A DNA stretch of 64,000 nt from Burkholderia sp. 9120 (GCF_000745015.1 NZ_JQNA01000002.1:186001-250000), one strand, 5' to 3'. Counted from the first letter of the stretch, positions 1 through 8,978 are shown. The notes: generated from the letters alone by a model not told the origin. Program-made: numbers and translations.

Positions 1-767
1 CGACGATGTTCAAGGCCAATGGCTATTACTTCGTGATCGGCTCCGGTCTGACGGGCTGGAATCTGAACGACAACTTTTTCATGGCGGCCAGTACGCCGGC
101 AGGTCCGTGGACAGGACCCACTACGCTTGCACCGTCGGGCACGAATACGTTCTCTTCTCAGGCGACCTACGTGGTCCCAATTGCCGGAAGCAGTGGAACC
201 ACTTACCTGTACATGGGCGATCGCTGGAATGGCAACTATCTGCAGAATTCGTCCTATGTCTGGCTTCCTCTCGATGCCAACGGTGGGACGATCAGGCTGG
301 CGCAATGGGACAACACATTCGGTATCGACCTGACAACCGGAGCACTTCAATCCAGCACGTCTTCTCTGGACTACGACATGGCGTCGCCGGGTACGAGTCT
401 TTCCGGCGGGGCGGGATCTTACAGTTGCTCGCAATGCTTCCTCTCCGCAAGCGCCATTAATTATCTTGGTGGTCCGGGAAATGGAACGGTGACGTTTAGT
501 GGCATCAATTCCCAAGGCCCCACGACTCAAACGCTGTACATCAGCTACATCAACAACGATGTCGCGCCGCGATACGCCACGGTAACGACAAACGGAAACG
601 CAGGGGTTGTCGTTACATTCCCGCCGGTCGGCAACTACGGTGGCGTTGTGAGCGTCCCGGTGAATCTGATGGCCGGCGCGAACAGTATTGCGATCTCCGG
701 CGCAACGGTCTCCGGTCAGAACACGACCTATGCCCCGGACGTCGAAGAAATATTCTTCGACAACTAA
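1..767 (+). CDS. GH43-type exo-beta-1,3-galactanase, C-terminal part, with carbohydrate-binding module (partial at left edge)
   Basis: The reading frame is open from the window edge, so the N-terminus is missing. An ATG at position 6 is internal, because the family motif around it (T-M-F-K-A-N-G-Y-Y) continues upstream in homologues. The visible first ~115 residues (ending in a five-blade-propeller signature with MGDRWNG and YVWLPL) resemble the end of GH43 subfamily 24 exo-beta-1,3-galactanases. The last ~130 residues form a Ser/Gly/Val-rich beta-sandwich ending in DVEEIFFDN, like a CBM35-type module. Such enzymes trim galactose from the beta-1,3-galactan backbone of arabinogalactan. The GH35 gene downstream fits that use. 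The subfamily call is from memory of motifs; another GH43 specificity is possible. Confidence 0.7.
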   Translation, partial: TMFKANGYYFVIGSGLTGWNLNDNFFMAASTPAGPWTGPTTLAPSGTNTFSSQATYVVPIAGSSGTTYLYMGDRWNGNYLQNSSYVWLPLDANGGTIRLAQWDNTFGIDLTTGALQSSTSSLDYDMASPGTSLSGGAGSYSCSQCFLSASAINYLGGPGNGTVTFSGINSQGPTTQTLYISYINNDVAPRYATVTTNGNAGVVVTFPPVGNYGGVVSVPVNLMAGANSIAISGATVSGQNTTYAPDVEEIFFDN

Positions 768-806
768 TCCCCGCAGCTCGCCAGGCTCGAAGTAACGGAT
801 ACGACC

Positions 807-1058
807 ATGCAGACCTGGATGCTGCCGATCTCGGGCTGCCCGGGACCACGCTATCTGGCAGTGGCAAGCGCTATAGAAGATGCAATAGCGACAGGGCTTT
901 TGCAACCGGGAGAAAAGTTGCCGCCGCAACGGTTGATCGCCGATGTGCTGGGATTGCACGTCAACACAGTCAATCGCGCACTACGTGAGCTGGCTCGACG
1001 CGGCAGGACAAGCGGTAGAAGACGTTTGGGTACGGTCGTGCTGGCGTATTCGGCATGA
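807..1058 (+). pseudogene. GntR/MocR-type winged-helix fragment
   Basis: The 83-residue product carries a GntR-type winged helix-turn-helix: a LQPGEKLPPQRLIADVLG segment (residues ~32-49) followed by HVNTVNRALRELARRG (~51-66). This resembles the N-terminal domain of MocR regulators, which normally continue into a ~350-residue aminotransferase-like domain. Here the frame stops right after the wing (LGTVV), and no aminotransferase sequence follows before the next gene at 1138. I read it as a decayed or truncated regulator. A functional stand-alone DNA-binding peptide cannot be excluded. There is no convincing ribosome binding site. Confidence 0.5.
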
Positions 1059-1137
1059 GGTGCTTCATCTCGTAGAACGAGTTCAGTTTTCTCAAGGCCG
1101 TGTAGAAGAAATCGGCCCATGGAATCAGGAGACTTAA

Positions 1138-4100
1138 GTGAAAGATAGATGCCTGTTTTGTCTGGCGGCATGCGGAGCTATTCTACTTAGCGCATGCGGA
1201 GGAAGCGACAACCCCGATTCAGGCACCACGTCGGGCAATGGAGTAAATGCCGGCAATTCCGTCACCACGCCACCCGCCGGAGGCGGCACAACCTTGCCGG
1301 CATTGCCACCCGGAGTGACACCGCAACTCGTCACTCACAAAATCGGCTGGGATCATTACACCCTCAAGATCGACGGAAAATCGACGCCGATCTGGTCCGG
1401 AGAATTTCATCCGTTTCGCCTGCCGAGTCCGAGTTTGTGGCTGGATGTCCTGCAGAAACTGAAAGCGAACGGTTTCAACGCCGTCTCCATCTACTTTGAC
1501 TGGGGCTACAGTTCCGCGAAATCCGGCACGTACGATTTCACCGGGATTCGCGACATGGACATGCTGCTCGATATGGCCGCGCAGGCCGGTCTCTATGTGA
1601 TCGCTCGTCCGGGGCCTTATATCAACGCGGAGACGGATGCAGGCGGCTTGCCGGGATGGCTGCTCACGCAAAGCGGAAAAGCGCGCAGCAGTGCCCCCGA
1701 CTACATCGCCGCCGCGAGAGACTGGATGGGCAGGATCAACCAGATCATCGCGCGGCACCAGCTGACCAACGGAGGCGGGACGGTCATTCTCTATCAGGTC
1801 GAGAATGAAATGCAGGACACCAGCCAGATGGACTACATGAACGATCTGTCCAGTTGGGCGCGTTCTGACGGGATCACGGTCCCGATGTTCCATAACAACC
1901 CGTCGCCCAATGGAAACTTCGTTCCCGCGAATTCATCGGTGGCCGGAACGGTGGCAGGCCCCGTGCAGTTATATGCATTCGACGACTATCCGCAGACCAC
2001 GTGCTCCGGCAATCCGGGCGCCGCGTGGTACGGCATGTTCAGCGCGAGCGGTGGAGCGACGGGCGGCACTTCGGCCTCGCCGTACACACCGGGTTTCATA
2101 GCCGAAATGGAAGGGGGATGGTTCGATAGTTGGGGTTCGTCCGGTATCTACCCGTGCATGGCGCAAACCGGCGCGGGTTCGAACTTCGAGCGGCTGTTCT
2201 ACGGCTCGAACATTGCAAACCGGATCGCGATACAGAATATCTACATGGCGTTCGGCGGAACATCGTGGGGATGGTTGCCATCGACCGGACTTTATACGTC
2301 GTATGACTATGGCGCGGCCATCGACGAAGGACGCCAGTTGCGTCCCAAAGCAGCAACGGTGAAGGCACTCGGCTATTTCGTGCAGAGCGTGCCTGCTGTG
2401 ATGCATATGGACGTTGGTGGCGCCGTCACGTCCTCAGCGCAATCGATCCAGATTTTGCACGGTGTCGATAACACGTCCGGCGCGAACCTTTACACGGTTC
2501 TTCATTCTCCGTCGAACGCAACCTCGAATGATACGTTCACCTTTCCCGTGAATACGCCGGACGGGAGTTTTATCGTGCCGCAGCAAGGCACGCTGAGACT
2601 GAATGGCGCCGACTCGAAGATGCTGCTCGCGAATTATTCTTTTGGTCAGCATCATCTGGTCTATTCAACGTCGGATTTCGACACACAACTTTCTACCCCG
2701 ACCGGTGACGTTGCGTTGCTGTACGGCCGCCAGGCGGAAGAGGGCGAAACGGTACTCCGCTTTTCGTCCGCGCCGACGGTGCAGGTACTCGGCAATCCGG
2801 CGAGTAGGGTCTCTCAAACGTGGGACCCGGCAACCGGACTGCTGCGCCTGAACTATCAACACAATGGCCTTATCAGAATCTCCATTGCAGGCGGCGGTAG
2901 CGCAACCCCGCTTATGCTTCTCGTCGCCGACGACAACACCGCGGCCACGTTCTGGCGCCAGGAGACGGCGGCGGGCCCGGTTCTCGCACAAGGTCCCGCA
3001 CTGCTTCGAACCGCCGTTTTGAATGGCACGACACTCGCCATGACCGGCGATACGCAAGCGAGTAGTTTGCTGGAAGTGTGGAGCTCGCCCGCCATCCGGC
3101 AACTCACGTGGAACGGTGCGGCAATAGCGAGCCAGGCGACGTCCTCCGGAAGTCTCCTCGCGGGCAATGCGTTAGCCGGACCCGACCCGGTTTCGTTCCC
3201 CGCATTGAGTAGTCAGTCGTGGCGGTACGCGCAGGAATCGCCCGAAGCGCTCGCCACGTTCGACGACTCGACATGGACAAACGCGACGCTGACCACGACG
3301 AACAGCACGACGCCGCCTCCCTCGGGGCAGCCGGTACTGACCGCGGACGATTACGGTTTCCATCACGGCGACGTCTGGTATCGAGGGCGATTGAATTCGT
3401 CTTTGGCCGTGTCGGCGATTGCATTGAATTTCTGCGGCGGACAGGCGGGCCTTGCGCAAGTCTGGATCGATGGAAACTATCTAGGGCAAAGTGTTCTCGG
3501 TAGCGCCAGTTGCGGCACGTTGACGATGCCGGTGAGTTTGCAACCGGGCACGCATGTCATTTCGGCCATGGTCCGCAATAACGCGCACAACGAAGACTGG
3601 TACGAGAACGATGCGCAGAAAGAGGGGAGAGGACTCATTTCGGTTTCCCTTCTCGATGCCAGCTCAAACGCCGTGGCGACGAGTATTGCCTGGAAAATAC
3701 AGGGCAATCGCGGTGGAGAGAACCTGTGGGATGTCGCGCGCGGTCCAATGAATAATGGCGGCCTATGGGGCGAACGTAACGGCTGGTACTTGCCGGGATT
3801 CCCCGACAGCAGTTGGCCTACCGTCAACTTGCCGGCGACCGGCGCTTATGCGGGCACGTCCTGGTTCAGAACGACATTCCCGTTGTCACTCCCCGCTGCG
3901 GATGACGTTTCGGTCGGCATTCAGATAGGCGGTGTGGATGGCACCATCAGCGGTGGAAATTATCGCGCGCTGATCTTTGTGAATGGCTGGAACATGGGGC
4001 AGTACATTGCCAACGTCGGCCCTCAACATACTTTCGTCGTGCCGAATGGCGTCCTGAATCCGAGCGGCCAGAATACGATTGCCATTGCCGTGACGAGCAA

Positions 4101-4224
4101 TGGCAATCCGGGCGATGTACTGGAAAGTGTGCGACTCGTGAACCTTGGGACCGTGCGTGGTGGTGTGCCGGTTCAACTCAACGTTTCGCCGGACTATTCG
4201 GCGTGGGTGGCGGGTAATCCGTAG
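1138..4224 (+). CDS. GH35 beta-galactosidase, lipoprotein, fungal LacA-like architecture
   Basis: The gene starts at GTG 1138 and encodes 1028 residues. A lipoprotein signal peptide ends in L-S-A-C (residues 17-20), so the enzyme is probably anchored through Cys20. A Gly/Thr/Pro-rich linker follows (~21-60), then a TIM barrel (~65-410) with the GH35 acid/base motif V-E-N-E at 221-224 and the nucleophile region A-E-M-E-G-G-W at 322-328 (Glu323 likely). The C-terminal half holds beta-sandwich and jelly-roll domains in the order known from fungal LacA-type enzymes (~1000 residues), including a DYGFHHGDVWYRG segment near residues 737-749. It should release terminal beta-galactose from plant galactans or arabinogalactan side chains and probably works with the upstream GH43 enzyme. 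A perfect hairpin follows the stop codon. Confidence 0.85.
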   Translation: MKDRCLFCLAACGAILLSACGGSDNPDSGTTSGNGVNAGNSVTTPPAGGGTTLPALPPGVTPQLVTHKIGWDHYTLKIDGKSTPIWSGEFHPFRLPSPSLWLDVLQKLKANGFNAVSIYFDWGYSSAKSGTYDFTGIRDMDMLLDMAAQAGLYVIARPGPYINAETDAGGLPGWLLTQSGKARSSAPDYIAAARDWMGRINQIIARHQLTNGGGTVILYQVENEMQDTSQMDYMNDLSSWARSDGITVPMFHNNPSPNGNFVPANSSVAGTVAGPVQLYAFDDYPQTTCSGNPGAAWYGMFSASGGATGGTSASPYTPGFIAEMEGGWFDSWGSSGIYPCMAQTGAGSNFERLFYGSNIANRIAIQNIYMAFGGTSWGWLPSTGLYTSYDYGAAIDEGRQLRPKAATVKALGYFVQSVPAVMHMDVGGAVTSSAQSIQILHGVDNTSGANLYTVLHSPSNATSNDTFTFPVNTPDGSFIVPQQGTLRLNGADSKMLLANYSFGQHHLVYSTSDFDTQLSTPTGDVALLYGRQAEEGETVLRFSSAPTVQVLGNPASRVSQTWDPATGLLRLNYQHNGLIRISIAGGGSATPLMLLVADDNTAATFWRQETAAGPVLAQGPALLRTAVLNGTTLAMTGDTQASSLLEVWSSPAIRQLTWNGAAIASQATSSGSLLAGNALAGPDPVSFPALSSQSWRYAQESPEALATFDDSTWTNATLTTTNSTTPPPSGQPVLTADDYGFHHGDVWYRGRLNSSLAVSAIALNFCGGQAGLAQVWIDGNYLGQSVLGSASCGTLTMPVSLQPGTHVISAMVRNNAHNEDWYENDAQKEGRGLISVSLLDASSNAVATSIAWKIQGNRGGENLWDVARGPMNNGGLWGERNGWYLPGFPDSSWPTVNLPATGAYAGTSWFRTTFPLSLPAADDVSVGIQIGGVDGTISGGNYRALIFVNGWNMGQYIANVGPQHTFVVPNGVLNPSGQNTIAIAVTSNGNPGDVLESVRLVNLGTVRGGVPVQLNVSPDYSAWVAGNP

Positions 4225-4230
4225 TGGGAG

Positions 4231-4265
4231 TCTGGCGACAGGCATTGTGGGCGCCTGTCGCCAGA
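4231..4265 (+). terminator. Perfect 13-bp inverted repeat after the GH35 gene
   Basis: The arms TCTGGCGACAGGC (4231-4243) and GCCTGTCGCCAGA (4253-4265) are exactly complementary, with a 9-nt loop. The hairpin begins 6 nt after the stop codon. No T-run follows, so it may end transcription with Rho or stabilise the 3' end of the mRNA. Confidence 0.6.
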
Positions 4266-4441
4266 ATCGGCCGGAGTTTCGTGGACACGCGCTGGTCGGA
4301 CTGAATGCACGCAGGTCTTTCTCCACGGATAGGTGCGGTCCGTGGCACGCGAGAGGCGGCGCAGCCAACAACCGCCCGTCGCCACACAGCCTCTTAATTT
4401 GACATAAGATAAATTATCAACAATCCGTCTGTAGCAGCAAT

Positions 4442-4591
4442 ATGAGAATGTCGTGTTTCAGCAAGATACAGATGTCGTGTTTTGCGGCTGGTGCCATGCT
4501 CGGCGTTTCCGCTCTGATTGCGGCAGGCTCGCATGACCACATCCGGGACGATCACCATAACGACACTCCAACGCCCCCATCTACTCGCTGA
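4442..4591 (+). CDS. Possible 49-residue secreted peptide with His/Asp-rich tail
   Basis: An open frame from ATG 4442 to TGA 4589 encodes 49 residues. A basic start and a hydrophobic stretch (FAAGAMLGVSALIAAG, ~14-29) look like a signal peptide or single membrane helix. The tail is rich in His and Asp (S-H-D-H-I-R-D-D-H-H-N-D). The 3' end overlaps the toxin gene on the other strand by 11 bp. I see no clear Shine-Dalgarno sequence, and the rest of the 4266-4580 stretch shows only AT-rich, promoter-like sequence (around 4396-4440). This is a tentative call based on composition only. Confidence 0.3.
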   Translation: MRMSCFSKIQMSCFAAGAMLGVSALIAAGSHDHIRDDHHNDTPTPPSTR

Positions 4592-6419
4592 AGATATCCG
4601 TAAACTTCGTGAGCATCCTCGTACTTACATTCGACGCCCCAGGACTGGCGAGCGTCATCCGATTACTACCCATGTCATGCGCGAGGAAACTGCCCGCCAC
4701 ATATTCGTTCTCCAGCATGTCCGCCGGATCCTTCCATTCCCAACGTTGAGTCAAACTTGCATCACATGGTTTAAATGAGGTCAAGTCGTTGCCGTCGAGG
4801 CATTGCCCGGCGTTTGCAGCGCTGACATACCGGCCGTACTGATCGTAAATAAACGACTGCGCGTTACTTTTGAGGTCGCAAGCTTCAATGATCACCTTAC
4901 CCTGCGGACCATTCGCGATGCAGGAATTGTTCTGGTCACCCAGTTGAATGTTGACGGGACGACCTCCGGTAAAAACCGGATGATCCCAGTCGACGTCGAA
5001 ATGTACGATTTCCGACACTCGTCGGTACTTCTGCCATTGCTCCTTGGCCTGATACGACTTGTGCGTGCCGACTACGTAAAAATGCTGATAAATTGCGTCA
5101 TAGATTGCCCATATATTGACGGACGAGTCTATGTAAAACCGTGTGACGCCTTTCGCGGCAGGCGCGGCCCTGTAGATGACGTCAAAATTCGGCGTAATTC
5201 CCCGGTAACTCAGTGCGCTAATTTTTTCAGAGTCAATCGGGTACAGATTATCCCAGGCCGGACTGGTCGAGACGTTAAGAAGCGATTCAGCCGTGGGATA
5301 TTGCTGCCGCTCCCATATAAATGAAATTTTGCTTGAGTCCGGCGACGACCTCACGACGCGATAGTCCTCTGTTTTATAACTCAACGTCAGATCCTGACGA
5401 TAAGAAAACTGAGGTTCCAGCTTTAGCTTCGGCGCGCTTCTGGTCGATTTTATCCCTCTGCCAACTCCAATTTCAAAACCAGAAACTTCGGTATGTTCAA
5501 AGTTGGCATTGAAGTTCGAGGCGGGATAGGTTTTGAGAATCGATGCGGTTTTTTGATCATTTCCGGAAACATCAACAGCATCGATCGTGAACCTGTAATC
5601 TTTTGCGATTGCATCCGTTGAGTGGCTGGCAGTCCATCCATCCACCACGGTACGATCCGTGTAGGCTTCCCTCCAGCTCAGTTTTCTATCGTTGAGTTGA
5701 ATGCCTGCCCCGCCAGACTGCTCGTCGAGCGAGATTCTGACCAGTTTCGCGTCCGGCGTTGCCGACCCTCCCAGGCCAAATGCCAGCGAGCGCATCAAAT
5801 TGACGCGATAAACCAGCGAGATGTTGCCGTTATTACAAAATGTACGACTGCCTTTCTCCCAGAAATGCGAGTTCGGAAAGGTACATTCCCAGTCATGAAT
5901 CGGGCGGTTGACATCAACATAAAATGCCACATGAGGTAGCGTCGCCTGATCCTCAGACTTTGGGTTCCGTCCATACGCAGTTGACGCTGCTGGTTCGTCT
6001 GCACGATTCACCGCGACCCTTAGCGCGGCATCATCCAGACTACGCAGTGGAGTGAAAATCAGATTATTTTTATGCCGTCCAATGAACAGCCAATCCGACT
6101 CAAAACTTACCCCAAGATTAGTCTGAATGCCCTGCTTTATATTTTTCTTTTGAGATTCGCTCAGGCCGCCCAGGTCAACGAAATACCGTCGCCCTTCTTC
6201 CAGAACCATTTTTCTGATGCGCGACAAATTTCTGATATCGCCTGAATTTGCTCCGCCGATATAGCTTATGCCATCCAAGTTCTGCGAGTCGAATTGCTCA
6301 AACACCGCAGCGACTGGCGAGCGGGCGATATCCATGCCATTTGCACCGGTCATGGGAGCAATGAGTCCGCTGATCAATAACGGAACCGCGAATAGATGGG
6401 GTGTCCCGATTCCTTTCAT
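4581..6419 (-). CDS. VCC/HlyA-type beta-barrel pore-forming cytolysin with beta-trefoil lectin domain
   Basis: The gene encodes 612 residues from ATG 6419, preceded by AGGAGG 5 nt upstream. The order matches Vibrio cholerae cytolysin: signal peptide (1-~28), pro-domain (~29-135), a protease-accessible linker (~136-160), cytolysin domain starting at T-L-P-H-V-A-F-Y (160-167), pre-stem around E-V-S-G-F-E-I-G-V (311-319), rim/cap motif D-W-D-H-P-V-F-T-G-G-R-P-V-N (477-490), and a ricin-type beta-trefoil (~495-610) with S-F-I-Y-D-Q-Y-G-R-Y-V-S (522-533) and Q-R-W-E-W (558-562). The ~130-residue C-terminal beta-prism of VCC is absent. Sampled lines are 47-48% G+C (5041-5160), below the neighbours, which suggests horizontal acquisition. 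Expected action: secretion as a protoxin, proteolytic activation, and oligomeric pore formation in eukaryotic membranes. Activity is inferred. Confidence 0.9.
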   Translation of the reverse strand: MKGIGTPHLFAVPLLISGLIAPMTGANGMDIARSPVAAVFEQFDSQNLDGISYIGGANSGDIRNLSRIRKMVLEEGRRYFVDLGGLSESQKKNIKQGIQTNLGVSFESDWLFIGRHKNNLIFTPLRSLDDAALRVAVNRADEPAASTAYGRNPKSEDQATLPHVAFYVDVNRPIHDWECTFPNSHFWEKGSRTFCNNGNISLVYRVNLMRSLAFGLGGSATPDAKLVRISLDEQSGGAGIQLNDRKLSWREAYTDRTVVDGWTASHSTDAIAKDYRFTIDAVDVSGNDQKTASILKTYPASNFNANFEHTEVSGFEIGVGRGIKSTRSAPKLKLEPQFSYRQDLTLSYKTEDYRVVRSSPDSSKISFIWERQQYPTAESLLNVSTSPAWDNLYPIDSEKISALSYRGITPNFDVIYRAAPAAKGVTRFYIDSSVNIWAIYDAIYQHFYVVGTHKSYQAKEQWQKYRRVSEIVHFDVDWDHPVFTGGRPVNIQLGDQNNSCIANGPQGKVIIEACDLKSNAQSFIYDQYGRYVSAANAGQCLDGNDLTSFKPCDASLTQRWEWKDPADMLENEYVAGSFLAHDMGSNRMTLASPGASNVSTRMLTKFTDIFSE

Positions 6420-6463
6420 CTCGCCTCCTGGCGCGCAAAGTCAGGAAGGATAGTTAGCCAAAG

Positions 6464-6484
6464 TAGCGCTTCTGAGAAGCGCTA
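6464..6484. repeat. 10-bp inverted repeat between toxin and xylulokinase genes
   Basis: TAGCGCTTCT (6464-6473) and AGAAGCGCTA (6475-6484) are perfect complements around one base. The repeat lies 45 bp upstream of the toxin start and 57 bp past the end of the polyol operon. It could terminate the polyol operon or be an operator for the toxin promoter. No T-run follows on the minus strand. Confidence 0.5.
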
Positions 6485-6540
6485 AACTGCCGCGGCGCGG
6501 GATTGCGCTTACGCGGCCAACGAACGTTTTTGTGGACGGC

Positions 6541-8001
6541 CTACCGCGCAAATTCGTCCTTAAGCGCCGCGTAAATCCGCCGATACCGCGCAAGCCGATC
6601 CTCGGCCAAAGTCCGCTTTGCGGCGTCCGGCTCACAAATCTCAACCGTCTCCGGCGCCGTACAAACCAGCCCCACGCTCTCCTTCGTCACCGCCAGCCGC
6701 GCCAACCTCGCAGCCCCCAACGCCGCGCCAACATCGCCACCCTGATGCCGCCGCATCGCCACCCCCGTCGCGGTCGCGCACAACGTCGCCCAAAACCGGC
6801 TACGCGAACCGCCGCCAATAAACGACGCCGTCTCCAGCGAAGTCCCCGCGCCCTGCAGAGCCGCATACCCGTCGGCCATCGCGAAAGCCACGCCTTCCAT
6901 CACGCTATACGCGAGGTCGGCGTCACCATGGGCGCCCGTCAAGCCCCAGAACACGCCCTTGGCATTCGCATCGTTGTGCGGCGTCCGTTCACCGCTCAGA
7001 TACGGCAAGAACAACGGCGCGTTCTGCGCATCCGCCCTCTCCGCGCAACTGACCAGTTCGGCGACATCCTTCCCCAGCAACTCGGACAACCACGCCAGAC
7101 TCGACGCCGCCGACAGAATCACACTCATCTGATGCCACCGCGCCGGCAAGCAATGACAGAACGCATGCACCGCCTGCGCGGGATTCGGTGCAAACCGATC
7201 GGTGCCGGCGAACAATACGCCCGACGTCCCCAACGACAGAAACGCGCTGCCCGCCTCGGCGACGCCCATGCCGATCGCGCTCGCCGCGTTATCGCCCGCC
7301 CCGCCGCACAGCGTCACCGAACCCGCAATGCCCCATTCGCGCCGCAAGCCGTCGTGCAACTGCGCGGCCGAGTCGCTGCCTTCCACCAGCCTCGGCATAT
7401 GCTCGCGCGACAAGCCGGTCGCCGCGAGCATCCGGTCCGACCAGTCGCGTTTCGCAACATCGAGCCACAGCGTGCCCGACGCATCGGACATGTCGGAGAC
7501 GAATTCGCCGCTGAGCCGCCACGCCACGTAATCCTTCGGCAGCAGCACCTTGTGCGCGGCGCGAAACACGGCCGGTTCGTACTTCGACAGCCACAGCAAT
7601 TTCGGCGCGGTGAAACCCGGCATCGCCAGATTGCCGGTGATCGAACGCGATTCGGGCACCAGCGCTTCGAGTTCCACACACTCGGCAAACGCACGGGTGT
7701 CGTTCCACAGAATCGCCGGACGCAACACCTGTCCCGCGCGATCGAGCAAGGTCGCGCCATGCATCTGCCCGGACAAACCGATCCCGCGCAGCGCGGCAAA
7801 GGCGCCAGGATCGGCGGCCCGCACCTGTGCGATCGCATCGAGCGTGGCATGCCACCACGCCTGCGGACTCTGCTCGGACCAATGCGGATGAATATGCTCG
7901 ACCTCGAGTCGCGCGCTACCGGTGGCGATCGTCGTCGACGCGTCGTCGGTGAGGAGTGTTTTTACCTCGGAGGTGCCGAGGTCGATGCCAAGGAAGGTCA
8001 A
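6541..8001 (-). CDS. xylB: Xylulokinase (FGGY carbohydrate kinase)
   Basis: The 486-residue protein has the FGGY kinase layout: N-terminal phosphate-binding G-I-D-L-G-T-S-E-V-K, a substrate-binding segment L-S-G-Q-M-H-G near residue 75, W-N-D-T-R near 97, and the C-terminal ATPase segment with G-G-A-G-D-N-A-A and G-G-G-S-R-S. Length and motifs match D-xylulokinases, which convert D-xylulose to D-xylulose 5-phosphate for the pentose phosphate pathway. It is the last gene of the minus-strand polyol operon. The dehydrogenase upstream would supply D-xylulose from xylitol or D-arabitol. Fructose-directed kinases are in other families, so the call is fairly firm. Confidence 0.88.
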   Translation of the reverse strand: MTFLGIDLGTSEVKTLLTDDASTTIATGSARLEVEHIHPHWSEQSPQAWWHATLDAIAQVRAADPGAFAALRGIGLSGQMHGATLLDRAGQVLRPAILWNDTRAFAECVELEALVPESRSITGNLAMPGFTAPKLLWLSKYEPAVFRAAHKVLLPKDYVAWRLSGEFVSDMSDASGTLWLDVAKRDWSDRMLAATGLSREHMPRLVEGSDSAAQLHDGLRREWGIAGSVTLCGGAGDNAASAIGMGVAEAGSAFLSLGTSGVLFAGTDRFAPNPAQAVHAFCHCLPARWHQMSVILSAASSLAWLSELLGKDVAELVSCAERADAQNAPLFLPYLSGERTPHNDANAKGVFWGLTGAHGDADLAYSVMEGVAFAMADGYAALQGAGTSLETASFIGGGSRSRFWATLCATATGVAMRRHQGGDVGAALGAARLARLAVTKESVGLVCTAPETVEICEPDAAKRTLAEDRLARYRRIYAALKDEFAR

Positions 8002-8057
8002 GAGTGTCGTCCTCGTTTGGGCAGCCTAACCGTCATGTCATGCAGACAGGAGCAAGG

Positions 8058-8936
8058 TCAAGCCGCGATCATGTGTTCGTTGAGCTGATGCAGCGTGCGA
8101 AATTTCGACGGCGGCATCGCCTTCGTTGCCAGGAATTGACGATTGAAATTCGACAGGTTATTGAAGCCGACGCGATAGCAGATCTCCGTCACGCTCAGCG
8201 TGGAGCACATCAGCAATTCACACGCCTCGTTGATACGCAACCGGTTCTGGTACTGCACGAACGTGCAGCCGGTGTGCCGCCGGAAAAAGCGCGTGAACGT
8301 GCTGACGCTCATGCCGGCGAGTTCGGCGACATCCGCTTCGCGCAACGTGCCTGGGAGGTTCTGCTGAATGTACGAGAGCACCTGGTTGATCGTGGACTGC
8401 ATGTAGCGATGCGCGTTGACATCGTACGAAGGCCCCGCGAGCAACCTGCGCTCGCTGCACGACGACAGGCGGTCGAAGATCCACATCAACAGTTCGACGC
8501 GACGGCAGCCGTGCGACACGGCCAGTTCCAGCATCTTCGGCGCAATCGCCAGACCCACGGCATCCGGAAACTGAATGCCGCGCGCGGCGTCGTCGATCAG
8601 GCCGACGATCGCATGCAGTTCGGTGAACGCCGCCGCCATCCGCTCGACCGCGTCACGCGAAAACTGCAGCACCACGTCGCGCCACGGCACGGCGTCGCCC
8701 TCGCCCACTTCGCTGATCCAGTTATGCGGCAGATTCGGTCCGGTGAGCACCAGGTTGCCCGGCGCGAAATCGCCGATGAAATCGCCGACAAAAAACTTGC
8801 CGGTCGACGCCCGGATCACATGAATCTCATACTCCGGATGAAAGTGCCATTTGGCCACCGTATGCGGGTAATCGTGCGCCCACGCGCGAAACGATTCGTC
8901 GCGCCGCGTGTGCACCAACTCCAGGTCTGGATTCAT
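8058..8936 (-). CDS. AraC/XylS-family regulator of the polyol operon
   Basis: The 292-residue protein has an N-terminal cupin-like effector domain (W-H-F-H-P-E-Y-E-I-H-V near residue 30) and a C-terminal AraC DNA-binding domain with two helix-turn-helix units (G-M-S-V-S-T-F-T-R-F-F-R-R and F-N-N-L-S-N-F-N-R-Q-F). It is embedded between the importer ATPase and xylulokinase genes, so it probably senses the polyol or its keto-sugar and activates the operon. The effector is not visible from sequence. Confidence 0.85.
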   Translation of the reverse strand: MNPDLELVHTRRDESFRAWAHDYPHTVAKWHFHPEYEIHVIRASTGKFFVGDFIGDFAPGNLVLTGPNLPHNWISEVGEGDAVPWRDVVLQFSRDAVERMAAAFTELHAIVGLIDDAARGIQFPDAVGLAIAPKMLELAVSHGCRRVELLMWIFDRLSSCSERRLLAGPSYDVNAHRYMQSTINQVLSYIQQNLPGTLREADVAELAGMSVSTFTRFFRRHTGCTFVQYQNRLRINEACELLMCSTLSVTEICYRVGFNNLSNFNRQFLATKAMPPSKFRTLHQLNEHMIAA

Positions 8937-8978
8937 ACCGTGTCTCCTTCTCGGCCGTCTCGACGCCGCGCTTTTTTG

